DNA from: Billgrantia antri
GTDB lineage: Bacteria; Pseudomonadota; Gammaproteobacteria; Pseudomonadales; Halomonadaceae
Direction of reading: 5' to 3'
Assembly: GCF_019430905.1 (NCBI RefSeq)
Contig: NZ_JAHYCA010000002.1
Span: forward strand, 682,001-746,000
Length of the DNA: 64,000 nucleotides
The translations under genes were made by a program, and so were the position numbers. The notes under the pieces were generated by a model that did no database searches, was not told the origin of the DNA, and saw only the letters and a list, made by a program, of their open reading frames with translations. The first letter of the stretch is position 1; each line of letters begins with the position of its first letter. Positions 44,833 through 54,335 of the stretch are shown here, in pieces.

Positions 44833-45054
44833 ATGCGCAAGGTGAGGCGACTGAAAGGCAAGGGAATCTGGCTGGTCTGGGGCGTGGTAGCGCTGTGCTA
44901 TCTAGTGCCCTACACCCTGTTCAGCGACGTGGCGCGCTGGTACAGCAGTTTACTGTTCTGGGCGACGCGGTGCCTTATACCGCCTGGCCGCGGCTTGCCG
45001 GGTGCAGGAAGCTGCGCCCCGGGTGGTCGCGGATCGCCGCGGGCGCTAGCCTGA
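44833..45054 (+). pseudogene. Decayed small subunit of an SSS symporter upstream of pncB
   Basis: The start (ATG at 44833, after AAAGGAAAC) and the first 44 codons encode GIWLVWGVVALCYLVPYTLF and WYSSLLFW, closely similar to the intact 64-residue protein at 27960-28154. After FW the similarity ends abruptly (about 44962), and the frame runs on through unrelated Pro/Gly/Arg-rich sequence. No symporter gene follows; pncB does. I read this as the stump of a deleted transporter operon that once preceded pncB. Confidence 0.7.
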
Positions 45055-45097
45055 CAGGCACGGGCAAGCATCTCGAATCACGCAAACGGAAGGTGAC

Positions 45098-46297
45098 ATG
45101 GGCGAGACCTATCGCGAAGGGCCGATCATCCGCTCCCTGCTGGATACCGACTGGTACAAGCTGACCATGATGCAGGGGGTGCATCACCAGTACCCCAATG
45201 CCAGCGTCACCTGGGAGTTCCGCTGTCGCGATGCCGAGCCCCTGGAGCGCTACATTTCCGAGATTCGCGAGCAGATAGATCGCCTTGCTACGCTGCAGCT
45301 GTCCCGCGAGGAGTCGGCCTACCTGGCGAGCTTTCCCTACATGTCGCCCGACTTCATTCGCTTCCTGGAGCTGTTTCGCTTTCGGCCGGAGTACGTCCGG
45401 GTCGGCATGCAGGGCAGCGAGCTGTGCATCGTCATTGATGGGCCCTGGTCGCACAGCATCCTGTTCGAGATCGTGATACTGGCGATCATCAGCGAGGTGC
45501 GCAATCGCACGCTCTACCCGGATGTTCAGGTCGACCAGGCCGTCGCGCAGCTGCGGCGCAAGCTCGCGGCACTGCGCGAGGCCTACACCCCCGAGCAACT
45601 GGCGAGCTTCAACCTGGCCGACTTCGGCACGCGACGGCGGCTCTCCCAGCCAGTGCAGGAGGCGATCGTCGAAGTCATGGAGGCTGAATTTCCGGGCAAC
45701 TTCGTCGGCACCAGCAACGTCGACATCGCGCGTCGCCATGACATCAGCCCGATGGGCACCATGGCCCACGAGTGGGTCATGGCGCATCAGCAGTTGGGCA
45801 GTCGCCTGATCGACAGTCAGCGGGCCGCGCTGGAAGCCTGGGTGCAGGAGTATCGCGGCTACCTGGGCATCGCGCTAACCGATACCGTCACCCTCGATGC
45901 CTTCCTGCGCGACTTCGATCTCTACTTCGCCAAGCTCTTCGACGGGTTACGCCATGACAGCGGCGACCCGCTATGGTTCGCCGAGAAGTGCATTCGTCAC
46001 TACGAGTCGCTGGGCATCGACTCGAAGACCAAGACGCTGATCTTCAGCGACAGCCTGACGTTCGACAAGGCCATGCGAATCAAGACGGCGCTGGAGGGGC
46101 GGATACGGACCAGTTTCGGCATCGGCACCAACCTGACCTGCGACGTGCCGGGGGTGAAGCCGATGAACATCGTGATCAAGATGGTCTCGTGCAACGGTCA
46201 GCCGGTGGCCAAGATATCGGATTCACCGGGCAAGACCATGTCGCGTGACGAGAGCTACGTGAGCTATCTCAAGCACGTCTTCGGCGTGAAGGAGTGA
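45098..46297 (+). CDS. pncB: Nicotinate phosphoribosyltransferase (PncB)
   Basis: This 399-residue type I nicotinate phosphoribosyltransferase makes nicotinate mononucleotide from nicotinate and PRPP, with ATP use, in NAD salvage. [31 protein letters not shown] at the start, FGTRRRLS near residue 173, the [14 protein letters not shown] active-site histidine segment near 220 and [12 protein letters not shown] near 345 are typical. The ATG at 45098 is preceded by GGAAGGTGAC. It is notable in a genome that also degrades nicotinate. The decayed transporter stump lies directly upstream. Confidence 0.93.
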   Translation: MGETYREGPIIRSLLDTDWYKLTMMQGVHHQYPNASVTWEFRCRDAEPLERYISEIREQIDRLATLQLSREESAYLASFPYMSPDFIRFLELFRFRPEYVRVGMQGSELCIVIDGPWSHSILFEIVILAIISEVRNRTLYPDVQVDQAVAQLRRKLAALREAYTPEQLASFNLADFGTRRRLSQPVQEAIVEVMEAEFPGNFVGTSNVDIARRHDISPMGTMAHEWVMAHQQLGSRLIDSQRAALEAWVQEYRGYLGIALTDTVTLDAFLRDFDLYFAKLFDGLRHDSGDPLWFAEKCIRHYESLGIDSKTKTLIFSDSLTFDKAMRIKTALEGRIRTSFGIGTNLTCDVPGVKPMNIVIKMVSCNGQPVAKISDSPGKTMSRDESYVSYLKHVFGVKE

Positions 46298-46333
46298 GGG
46301 GGCCCTCAGGCAGAAGCGGTTGGTGTGAGAGGC

Positions 46334-46356
46334 GGCAGGCCGCTGATCGGCCTGCC
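46334..46356. terminator. Hairpin between convergent pncB and DUF892 genes
   Basis: A perfect eight-base stem, GGCAGGCC (46334-46341) and GGCCTGCC (46349-46356), encloses a seven-base loop. It lies 37 bases after pncB and 17 bases after the end of the minus-strand gene. No T-run follows on either side, so termination efficiency is uncertain, but the convergent position fits. Confidence 0.5.
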
Positions 46357-46372
46357 GTGAGCCAACAAGGCG

Positions 46373-46864
46373 TTAGCCCGCCTTCTTGTTGATGTCCTGC
46401 TTGGCCAGCTTGCTCAGCTTGTCATCGGTGGACTTCTCCTCCTTGAGCGTCTCGGCCAGGATCTCCTTGGCCTTGGTATGGCCCAGCTGTTCGGCCAGCT
46501 CGCATAGCGTGCCATAGGTGGCGATCTCGAAATGCTCCACCTTCTGGGCGGCGGCGATCAGTCCGGCATCGCGCAGGGGCCCCTTCTCGGTGGCGTCGAC
46601 CAACTCTTCCCCTTCCTGGATCAGGCTCTCCATGGCGTGACTCTTGAGCCGCTTGATCCGGATGTCGGGAATGGAGTCGGCCGCCTGCTCGATGCGCTCC
46701 AACTGGCCCTGGGTCTCCTCCAGATGATGCTCGAACGCCTCGACCAGCTTCGGGTCATCGGCAGCGCGTGCCATCTTGGGCAGTGCGCGAGTGATCTGCT
46801 TCTCGGCACTGTTGGTTTCCGACAGCATGCGCATGAACAGTTCCTGAGGGCTAGCGATCTTCAT
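46373..46864 (-). CDS. Ferritin-like DUF892 protein (YciE family)
   Basis: This 163-residue all-helical protein has the DUF892/YciE pattern. LFMRMLSETNSAEKQITRALPKMA lies near residue 9, AFEHHLEETQGQLERIEQ near 43 and VEHFEIATYGTLCELAEQLG near 103; the Glu/His residues would bind a di-metal centre. YciE proteins are stress-linked ferritin-like proteins of poorly known role. AGGAGG directly precedes the ATG at 46864. Confidence 0.88.
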   Translation of the reverse strand: MKIASPQELFMRMLSETNSAEKQITRALPKMARAADDPKLVEAFEHHLEETQGQLERIEQAADSIPDIRIKRLKSHAMESLIQEGEELVDATEKGPLRDAGLIAAAQKVEHFEIATYGTLCELAEQLGHTKAKEILAETLKEEKSTDDKLSKLAKQDINKKAG

Positions 46865-46992
46865 GGATCCTCCTTTTTGCTTGGTAACCATTCCTTTGTA
46901 TGGCCCGTTCAACGTAGCAATGCTTCAGGCTTTACACGGTGTCCATCGGTTGCTTTATGTGACGCCAGCGTTGTGCGACGAGCGATATCGGC

Positions 46993-48135
46993 TCAGGCGC
47001 CGTCGTCCTCGAGTGGCGCCAGGCGGATCAGCTTGCCGTCCGCTTCGTCGGTGAGTACGTAGACTCGGCCATCCGGCCCCTGCTCGACGTCGCGGATGCG
47101 AGCGCCGAGCGGAAGGCGCTCCTCGTTCGCTACCTCGTTGCCATTCAGGGTGAGGCGCACCAGCCCCTGCTCCGAGAGTCCGCCGATCAGCATGCTGCCC
47201 TGCCACTCCGGCAGGGCATCGCCGGTGTAGAAGATCATGCCGGAGGGGGAAATCACCGGCGTCCACTGCTTGACTGAGCCGGCGTAGTCGCCCTCGTCGC
47301 CGGGGTCGGGGATCTCCTCGCCGTCGTAGTGCTTGCCCCAGCTCACCTCGGGCCAGCCATAGTTGCGTCCCGCCTCGGGCCGGTTGAGCTCGTCTCCGCC
47401 CAGCGGGCCGAACTCGGCGACCCACAGCTCGCCCGTCTCGGGATGAAGAGCCGCGCTCTCGATATTGCGATGACCGTACGACCAGATCTCGTCGCGGGCC
47501 TCTTCGTCATCGAGGAAAGGGTTGCCGTCGGCTGGCGTACCGTCATCGTTGAGGCGCACGATGGTACCCAGATGGTTGGACGGATCCTGGGCCGGGTCGA
47601 ACTGGAAGCGTTCGGCCAGGGTGAGGAACAGCGTCTGGTCATCGGCAAAGACGATACGGCCACCGAAGTGGTTCTCGTGCTCGACTCGCGGCTCCATGCG
47701 GAAGATCACCTCGAAGTCCTCGAGCCGGTCGTCGCGCAGTCGACCGCGACCCAGCGCGGTAGTGGCGCCCCCACTGCCGGGGTCGGCGAAGGAGAGGTAG
47801 ACGTACCGATTGGAGGCGAAGTCGGGATGCAGGGCGACATCCAGCAGCCCGCCCTGGCCCTGATTGAACACCTCGGGAACGCCCTCGAGCGGCTCGGACA
47901 GGGTTTCATCCTGCGAGAGAAGACGCAGGCGACCCTCACGCTCCGTGATCAACAGTCGGCCGTCGGGCAGAAACGCCATGCCCCACGGATGAACAAGCCC
48001 GTCTACGACGGTTTCGAGACCCAGGGCGCCGGCCTCCGTCTGTACGGACTCTTGCGGCTGCGCCAGGGCGGGTGACGACAGGGAGAGGGCCGCGGCAGCC
48101 AGGCCAAGCGCGGCGGTAGTGACGGTACGTGTCAT
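46993..48135 (-). CDS. Periplasmic PQQ-dependent sugar (aldose) dehydrogenase, YliI-like
   Basis: This 380-residue protein has a signal peptide (TTAALGLAAAALSLSSPALAQ, cut near residue 26) and a six-bladed propeller of the soluble glucose/aldose dehydrogenase family. LVHPWGMAFLPDGRLLITEREGRLRLL lies near 47, GLLDVALHPDFASNRYVYLSFA near 95, HENHFGGRIVF near 153 and SYGHRNIESAALHPETGELWVAEFGP near 213. It oxidises aldoses in the periplasm when PQQ is available. GGAGGA precedes the ATG. It is probably monocistronic. Confidence 0.87.
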   Translation of the reverse strand: MTRTVTTAALGLAAAALSLSSPALAQPQESVQTEAGALGLETVVDGLVHPWGMAFLPDGRLLITEREGRLRLLSQDETLSEPLEGVPEVFNQGQGGLLDVALHPDFASNRYVYLSFADPGSGGATTALGRGRLRDDRLEDFEVIFRMEPRVEHENHFGGRIVFADDQTLFLTLAERFQFDPAQDPSNHLGTIVRLNDDGTPADGNPFLDDEEARDEIWSYGHRNIESAALHPETGELWVAEFGPLGGDELNRPEAGRNYGWPEVSWGKHYDGEEIPDPGDEGDYAGSVKQWTPVISPSGMIFYTGDALPEWQGSMLIGGLSEQGLVRLTLNGNEVANEERLPLGARIRDVEQGPDGRVYVLTDEADGKLIRLAPLEDDGA

Positions 48136-48244
48136 GGTGTCCTCCTTGGAAGGGCATTACCCTCAAGGTAATCGTTGTGTCCGAGGTAACAAGCGCAGCG
48201 TCATGCGGTACGGCAACCCCAGCCTGGACGATCTTGCGCAGCCT

Positions 48245-50509
48245 TCAAAACCGGTGCGTGTAGTTGAGCATGGCGGCTATCTCATCGTCGGCATTGCGGT
48301 CGTGTCCCGGTTCGATGGAATAGAGCAGATTGAGCTGCAACCGGGTGTGTTCCGAGGGCAGCAGCGCATAGCCGAACTCGAGATCGCGTTGCTGCCCGGA
48401 GGGAGCCAGCGAGACCTGAACGTCGTCGCGCAGCACCTTGCCGTCCAAGGTGCGTCCGGTGGGTATTTGCAACTCCGCCTCGCCATCAGCAAGACGCATC
48501 GGCTGGCGCAGGGCGAAGGCAGCTTGATGGCCTTTACCGTGCCACTGCAGGCCGAACGTGGTTTCCCGGGTACGGATGCCCTCGATGGACTGGATCAGCC
48601 CACTGCCGCTCATCTCGCCGCGTCCTTCCTCATGGCTGGCGAAAGCGGTGAGGGAGTCGCCAAGGCGATAGTCCAGTTGAACGCGATGCAGATCCAGCCG
48701 GTTATCCTCGCCCATTGCCAGAGCTCCCGTACCCTGGGCACCGAGCAGGCCGCGATCTTCGCGCCTGACCCCGGCGCCTGCCGTCAAGGTCAGGCGTTCG
48801 CTCAGCGTCAGGGCCAGGGAAATGCTGGAGCGGTCGGCACGATAGCGATCCGTCAGAGGTGTCGTTTCTTCAGGCGAGCTGCCGGACCAGTGCTCGGCCA
48901 GCAGCGACACGTGCTGATTGAAATCGAGGCGATGACGAACACCGGCGATCCGGTCTAGCCCGCGGGTGATGGCCGTGCCGCCCTGAAAGGAGAGCATCGG
49001 CATGAAGCCGGCTTCGACTTGGGGGCTCATGGGGTTAGGCTCATCGCCGCGGAACTGGAACAGCGACCAACGGTGCCGGCCGATGCGACCGTCCAGCCTG
49101 GCGGCGGCGGTGTCGCCGAAGGCGTCATGGCGTGCAAAGAAGCTCATATTGTCGAACTTGCCGCGCGTCTCTTCACGATGCCCCTGGGTTGCTACCGCCA
49201 TGTGTTCCATGCGGCGATGCATCGAGCGGTTGCGCTCGATGCGTTGCGATACATGGCCTGAAAGGTCGGTGCGGTAGTCGCGACCGAGCTCGTCGAAGAC
49301 GGCAACTTCCTTCAGCACGCCTGACGTCTCCAGCGCATCGCCATAGGCGGCCGAGAGCTGGGCAGCACTCCGCTCGAGCGGTTGTCCGCCCTGGTCGACG
49401 CTGTCGCCGGTCGGCATGACCAGTTCTCCTTGAGGCTCGAGGGCATCCTCGAGGCTGGCCTCGCCCTGGCCTAGATAGAAATAGCCACAGTTCACGTTGC
49501 CGCTCTCTCCGCAGTCGTTTCGGGCATAGAGCGGCGATGTCCGGTCGGCGGTGTCCAGCAGCAGCTGCGACACCTGCGTGGCGTCCAGGTGCGGCCACAG
49601 CTCGATGATGGCGGCCGCATAAGCGCTGACCCGCGGGGCCGAAAACGAGGTGCCCTGGCCCCAGCCGTAGCTATCGTCGGCGTCGTCCAGCGCCACCAGC
49701 GTCCGCCAGGGGGCGGTGAGAAATCGCGACTGCCAATTTGCGTCGGCACCGGGAAAATTGCTGAGCGGGGCTTTTTCCACCTCATTCGTGTCGCTTCGGG
49801 TCGAGCCGCCGACGATCAGCATGCGCTCGAAGAGATCGGCATGCTGGTGAATCGGACGTTCGGCCTGCAGCGCTTCGCCCTGGTTGCCGGCGGCGACCAC
49901 ATACACCGAGCCCAGGCCGTCGTTGGCGGTTACCATGCGGCGCAGCGAATCGAGGGATTTACGCCCCAGGTAGCTTGCCGTTGTGCTGGGGGCTTCGAGG
50001 CGACCGCTATAGCTATGATTGATCACGCGTGAACCCAGGTCGGCGAGATAACCGGTGCTGTAGTCCATCACGTTGTCATAGCTATGTGTCTCGTCGTCTC
50101 GATTGACCTTGGCCAAGTGGAGACCATGATCGCCGGGCGCCAGGTCTCGGGTATCACGCGACAGGCTCACCACCGACGCCACCGCCGTGCCGTGCCGGCT
50201 CGCTGTGCTGACGTCGGGGTCATCGGGTTCGGCGACGTTGCTCACCGTCGCCAGCCGTGGCTGTAGGCTTTCATGAGAGAGGCGAAACCCTGAATCGGCC
50301 ACACCGACGAGCACCGAATAGTGGTCATCGGGGGACTCGACATTCGGGGCGGGATCGACGGGGCTCGGTTGCAGGTCGTGCGGTGGCGGGGAGGGAGGGG
50401 GATCGTCTCCGTTCGATGGAGAGCTGCCGCCGCCGCTACTGCACCCGGCCAGCGAAAGGGCGAGCAGCATCCCTGCCAAGCGGGCATTGGTGTCGCGTCC
50501 TTGTGCCAA
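48245..50509 (-). CDS. Lipoprotein subtilisin-family (S8) autotransporter protease, NalP/SphB1-like
   Basis: This protein of about 754 residues has a lipoprotein signal (GMLLALSLAGCSSGGG), a Pro/Ser linker and an S8 protease domain. The triad Asp is in VLVGVADSGFRLSHES, His in SRHGTAVASVVS and Ser in GQGTSFSAPRVSAYAA. The C-terminal region of about 270 residues has alternating beta pattern and ends in NYTHRF, as expected for an outer-membrane barrel. Surface-anchored proteases of this type shed other surface proteins. I chose the TTG at 50509, which has AGGAG five bases upstream; the frame also reaches another TTG at 50551. Confidence 0.82.
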   Translation of the reverse strand: MAQGRDTNARLAGMLLALSLAGCSSGGGSSPSNGDDPPPSPPPHDLQPSPVDPAPNVESPDDHYSVLVGVADSGFRLSHESLQPRLATVSNVAEPDDPDVSTASRHGTAVASVVSLSRDTRDLAPGDHGLHLAKVNRDDETHSYDNVMDYSTGYLADLGSRVINHSYSGRLEAPSTTASYLGRKSLDSLRRMVTANDGLGSVYVVAAGNQGEALQAERPIHQHADLFERMLIVGGSTRSDTNEVEKAPLSNFPGADANWQSRFLTAPWRTLVALDDADDSYGWGQGTSFSAPRVSAYAAAIIELWPHLDATQVSQLLLDTADRTSPLYARNDCGESGNVNCGYFYLGQGEASLEDALEPQGELVMPTGDSVDQGGQPLERSAAQLSAAYGDALETSGVLKEVAVFDELGRDYRTDLSGHVSQRIERNRSMHRRMEHMAVATQGHREETRGKFDNMSFFARHDAFGDTAAARLDGRIGRHRWSLFQFRGDEPNPMSPQVEAGFMPMLSFQGGTAITRGLDRIAGVRHRLDFNQHVSLLAEHWSGSSPEETTPLTDRYRADRSSISLALTLSERLTLTAGAGVRREDRGLLGAQGTGALAMGEDNRLDLHRVQLDYRLGDSLTAFASHEEGRGEMSGSGLIQSIEGIRTRETTFGLQWHGKGHQAAFALRQPMRLADGEAELQIPTGRTLDGKVLRDDVQVSLAPSGQQRDLEFGYALLPSEHTRLQLNLLYSIEPGHDRNADDEIAAMLNYTHRF

Positions 50510-50615
50510 GCTTGCTCCTAAGTCCTTGTCGTTATTGCGGTACTGTGGCAAGGGTAGGCGCCAGGCGCTGCCAAGTTCACCGCATCATGACAAGCATAGG
50601 AGGAAGGCGACGGTA

Positions 50616-50641
50616 ACTTCGTCACCCCTCGGTGACGAAGT
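50616..50641. promoter_or_regulatory. Perfect 11-bp inverted repeat in the divergent promoter
   Basis: ACTTCGTCACC (50616-50626) and GGTGACGAAGT (50631-50641) enclose CCTC. The repeat lies between the divergent S8 protease and FAD-Rieske genes, 82 bases before the latter's ATG. It could be a regulator site or a hairpin in the leader RNA. No regulator gene adjoins it. Confidence 0.5.
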
Positions 50642-50722
50642 ATCTCGCCCGGTAAGCGTCGTTAGCGCCCCTCCGACAGGGCATCTATAACTGTGGACAG
50701 ACAAGTAACGAAAGGAGTCGTT

Positions 50723-52213
50723 ATGCAAGCGATATGGACGCTGGGCAGCAAAGGCGTGGCCGAACATCCGCCCCTGGTCGAGGATGCCGAAGTGGATGTC
50801 GCCATCGTCGGCGCCGGCATCACCGGGCTGACCGCTGCACTGCCGCTGGCCGAGGCCGGTCTCAAGGTCATGGTACTCGAGGCGGGTACGGTGGGAGGCG
50901 GGGCTACGGGGGGCTCCACCGGCAATCTCTACGCTACCCTGGCCTCGGGGCAGGCGCCGTTGCGCCACAAGTGGGGCGATGAGGTGGCCGCCGAGGTGGT
51001 ACGGGCCAGGACCGGGGCGGTCGACCATGTCGAGGCACTAGTGCAGCGCTTCTCCATCGACTGCCAGTTTCGACGCCAGCCGGCCTATCGCCTGGTGACC
51101 GAGGAGCGTCAGCACGCCGGGCATGATCTGAACGAAGAACTCGATGCGCTGGTCAGCGCGGGGCTCGATGTCGAGATGGTTGAGGAGTCCGGATTACCCT
51201 TCGATAGCTGGGGCATTCGTATCGCCCACCAGGCCCAGTTCAACCCGCTGCGCTACGTCGAGGGGTTGGCCGATGCGCTGCTCGGCGAGGGCGTGCTGAT
51301 TCTTCAGCACAGCCCGGTGCGAGAGATCGACGCGGACAAGGGACGGCTCAGGACGGACACAGGCAGCATCAGTGCGAAGCACATCATCCAGGCGACTCAC
51401 ACGCCGAAGGGCATCAGCCTGGTTCAGGCGGGTATGCCGGTGTCGCGAGAGTATGCGGTGAGTGCCCGGCTACGCAGCGGCGACTATCCCGAGGGCATCT
51501 TCTGGGTGCTCGATCCCTTCCACTCGCTGCGCAGCTACCGCCACGGCGACGACCACTACCTGATGGTCATCGGCGAGAAGCACCCGCTCGGCCATCACCA
51601 GGTCGAAGCCTATCGCAACCTACGTGACTATCTCGACGCCCGGTTCGACGTGGAGAGCTTTGCTCAGCAGTGGTCGGCCCAGCAATATACCTCACCGGAC
51701 GGTCTGCCCTACATCGGCCGCATGCATGGCCACGACAACCTGTGCATGGCCACCGGCTTCGCCGCCGACGGCCTGGTCTGGGGTACCCTGGCCGGGATGA
51801 TCATCGCCGACCAGGTCCTCGAACGCGACAATCCCTGGGAGGCCCGCTTCGGGGCGCGGCGCATCACCCCAGGGAAGTCCGCACGTCAGTACGTCAAGGA
51901 GAACGTCAGCGTCACCAAGCATATGGTGAAGGACTACCTGGGCACCGAGAAGCTCGAGAGCGTCGAGTGCATCGGACCGGGGCAGGGTCGAGTGGCGACC
52001 GTCGATGGCGAGAAGCTTGCCATCCACCGCACCGAAGCAGGCGAGCTCAAGGTGCTGTCCGCGGTGTGCCCGCACATGAAGTGCATCGTGCATTGGAATC
52101 CCAGCGAAGCGTCGTGGGATTGCCCCTGCCACGGCAGCCGCTTCGATACCGACGGCGAAGTGATCGAAGGCCCCGCGTACCATTCCTTGGCCAAGTGCGG
52201 TGGACGCGACTAG
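50723..52213 (+). CDS. FAD-dependent amine/amino-acid oxidase fused to a Rieske [2Fe-2S] domain
   Basis: This 496-residue protein has a DAO-type FAD domain (VDVAIVGAGITGLTAALPLAEAG near residue 25, GGATGGSTGNLYATLASGQAP near 58, ATGFAADGLVWGTLAGMI near 350). A C-terminal Rieske domain follows, with CPHMKC at C449-H451 and DCPCHGSRFD supplying the second Cys-His pair near 468-471. Such fusions oxidise an unknown amine or amino acid and probably pass electrons through the Rieske centre. AAGGAG precedes the ATG at 50723; the frame to 50693 adds ten residues without a ribosome site. Confidence 0.87.
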   Translation: MQAIWTLGSKGVAEHPPLVEDAEVDVAIVGAGITGLTAALPLAEAGLKVMVLEAGTVGGGATGGSTGNLYATLASGQAPLRHKWGDEVAAEVVRARTGAVDHVEALVQRFSIDCQFRRQPAYRLVTEERQHAGHDLNEELDALVSAGLDVEMVEESGLPFDSWGIRIAHQAQFNPLRYVEGLADALLGEGVLILQHSPVREIDADKGRLRTDTGSISAKHIIQATHTPKGISLVQAGMPVSREYAVSARLRSGDYPEGIFWVLDPFHSLRSYRHGDDHYLMVIGEKHPLGHHQVEAYRNLRDYLDARFDVESFAQQWSAQQYTSPDGLPYIGRMHGHDNLCMATGFAADGLVWGTLAGMIIADQVLERDNPWEARFGARRITPGKSARQYVKENVSVTKHMVKDYLGTEKLESVECIGPGQGRVATVDGEKLAIHRTEAGELKVLSAVCPHMKCIVHWNPSEASWDCPCHGSRFDTDGEVIEGPAYHSLAKCGGRD

Positions 52214-52282
52214 CGGGTTCGTCTCGTAGTACTCCGAACGTCCCCGGCGCACCGCGCTGGCGATGACCCGATTACGCGAACG

Positions 52283-54211
52283 CTACTTCGAGATGCGTGC
52301 GGGCGGAAACCTCACCTCGAAGCCCCGGGCATCAAGATAGCGGATGTCGTTGGGGCGCCCCTTGTCGTCGAAGTCGACGAGGCCGATGCCGCTGCCGTTC
52401 CACAGTCGTTCACCGGCCTTGGCGCGGTCGGGGTCGCGTGGGTGGATGACCAGTCGGCGACGCTTGGTGAACCAGTTGAGCGGGGAGCGCGGGGCATAGA
52501 GCCAGCGATTGAGCCGGTCGAACCAGTCGAGCAGGGTGTCGGGAAAGGCGTTCTTGATGCCGCTGGAGGTGATCTGCCACAGCCTCGGTCCCGACCGGCG
52601 ATGGCGCAGTTCGATGTCGTAGGCGAAGGAGTAGTGAACGTCGCCGGAGAGAATCACGTAGTTGCCCGGCGTACGGGAGTGACGAAAGATGTTGAGCATG
52701 ACGCTGGCGGCACCGCGATGCGCCATCCAGTTCTCGGCATCCACCACCAGCGGCTTGCCGGCCAGGGTGAAGAGCCGCTGCACCGCTTCGATGAGCTTGA
52801 CCCCAAACATGGGGGCGGGGGACACGATGATCGCCGAGGGCGCGTCGAGCATGCCCTCCTGCAGCTCGATCAATGCCTCCCAGTCCATCAGGCCCGAGGG
52901 GCGTGAGGGGTGGCGTTCGCTGCGCCAGCGACGCGTGCGCGTGTCCAGCACCAGCAGGGGGGGCGTGCCGGGAATACGGTACTCCCAGCCCTGGAAGCGC
53001 AGCACCTGCTGCAACAAGGCATTCTGCTCCTCGAACGGGAGACGCCCCTCGTTCTGGCTGGCCCGTTCCATCAGTGCGGCACTGCTTGTCGTGAGTTCGG
53101 CCATGCGGTCGGGGTCGTTGCCCCAGCCCTGGCAGAGTAGGTAGGCGAGCAGGGCATTGCCGATGATGCGACGCGAGAAAGGATGCCCGTAGGCGATCTG
53201 CTCCCAGTCGGCGGTCAGGTTCCAGTCGTCGGTCACGTCATGGTCATCGAAGATCATTAGCGTGGGTAGGTGGGCCAGCAGCCGGGCGCAGGCAGGCAGG
53301 TCAGCCACGAAGCGCTCGATGATGGCTTGCTCGTCCAGGAAGCGCTGCTGGTCTTCGCTGTCGAGCGAAGGAGGGCTCGTGTCGATCAGACGCCACGGCT
53401 CCGGCGACCACACCAGCAGATACATGGCGATGATCTCGGCGAAGCTGATCAGGTGATTGTGGGCGTTGGCCGTGGTGAAGACCGGCTTGCGCACGCCACC
53501 GAAGAAGCGCTCGCGCAGGGCGGTACCACTCTCGGTGTCGGGCAGCAGCGCCTCGCGCCGGTAATAGGTCGCCGCGTCGCGATAGAGCGCCTGGCTGTCG
53601 GGCACCGTGGCGCCTTCCAGCTCCTCGTCGAACAGCCCCAGGCGTGCGATCAGGGCATGGATGGCGACCAGCATCGGGCCGGCCACGTCGTCGGCGTAGA
53701 TCTGGTCGCCGGTCAGCAGCAGCCAGGCCGGCCACTCCTGCGGCTGCCGATGCCGCTCGGCGAGCCAGCCATCGGCGTGGGCCAGTCCATCGGGGCCGTC
53801 ATGGTGGGGCTTGCGACAGGAGCCGTGCAGCAGCCGGTGGTGGTGCTCGGCCAGCACGAAGCGGGGATAGCTTGCACCTTCATGAAGCAGGTGCGGCGCC
53901 CACTCGGCGATGCCGCGCTCGGTCGTGTCAGCGACTACCTTGAGGTCGTAGTCGATGGGAGTGCCGGTGGGAAGCGGGGTGGCCAGCGAGACATCGATCA
54001 AGTGCAGCCAGGCGTGGCGGCCCACGGGGATACGCTGAAGCCGCTCCTCGCCCAATGGCAAGCGCCGAGGTGGCAGGCCTGCGGGGTGCAGCATGAGCGC
54101 GAGTTCCAACGGCTGTGAGGCCACCAGCCACAGGCTCAGACGCTCGGGCGCCAGGCGTCGCAACAGAGGGCCAGCCAGAACGTCTGGCAGGGGCGGGGCC
54201 GCTTGGGTCAT
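52283..54211 (-). CDS. PhoD-like metallophosphatase family protein
   Basis: This 642-residue cytoplasmic protein has metallophosphatase motifs: LLLTGDQIYADDVAGPM near residue 165, LMIFDDHDVTDDWN near 320 and VILSGDVHYSFAYDIEL near 535. The HGSCRKPHHDGPDG segment is found in the large PhoD-like group. It lacks a Tat or Sec signal, unlike secreted PhoD, so the substrate is unclear. AGGAGGATTCG precedes the ATG at 54211; an open frame to 54493 is shadow sequence overlapping the divergent NnrU gene. Confidence 0.83.
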   Translation of the reverse strand: MTQAAPPLPDVLAGPLLRRLAPERLSLWLVASQPLELALMLHPAGLPPRRLPLGEERLQRIPVGRHAWLHLIDVSLATPLPTGTPIDYDLKVVADTTERGIAEWAPHLLHEGASYPRFVLAEHHHRLLHGSCRKPHHDGPDGLAHADGWLAERHRQPQEWPAWLLLTGDQIYADDVAGPMLVAIHALIARLGLFDEELEGATVPDSQALYRDAATYYRREALLPDTESGTALRERFFGGVRKPVFTTANAHNHLISFAEIIAMYLLVWSPEPWRLIDTSPPSLDSEDQQRFLDEQAIIERFVADLPACARLLAHLPTLMIFDDHDVTDDWNLTADWEQIAYGHPFSRRIIGNALLAYLLCQGWGNDPDRMAELTTSSAALMERASQNEGRLPFEEQNALLQQVLRFQGWEYRIPGTPPLLVLDTRTRRWRSERHPSRPSGLMDWEALIELQEGMLDAPSAIIVSPAPMFGVKLIEAVQRLFTLAGKPLVVDAENWMAHRGAASVMLNIFRHSRTPGNYVILSGDVHYSFAYDIELRHRRSGPRLWQITSSGIKNAFPDTLLDWFDRLNRWLYAPRSPLNWFTKRRRLVIHPRDPDRAKAGERLWNGSGIGLVDFDDKGRPNDIRYLDARGFEVRFPPARISK

Positions 54212-54335
54212 CGAATCCTCCTCGTGAGTGGCCTGCCTGGTCAGGCGCGTACATGATGCGATGGCTGGCGCTGAACAGTCCAAGTGAGTAGGCTGGGCAG
54301 CGATTCGTTCAATTCTTGCTGATGGAGGCAATGCC

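Noticed and set aside
48160..48176. MerR-like inverted repeat (ATTACC/GGTAAT) upstream of the sugar dehydrogenase
   Set aside because: Only six bases per arm and no MerR-family gene nearby; could be chance.
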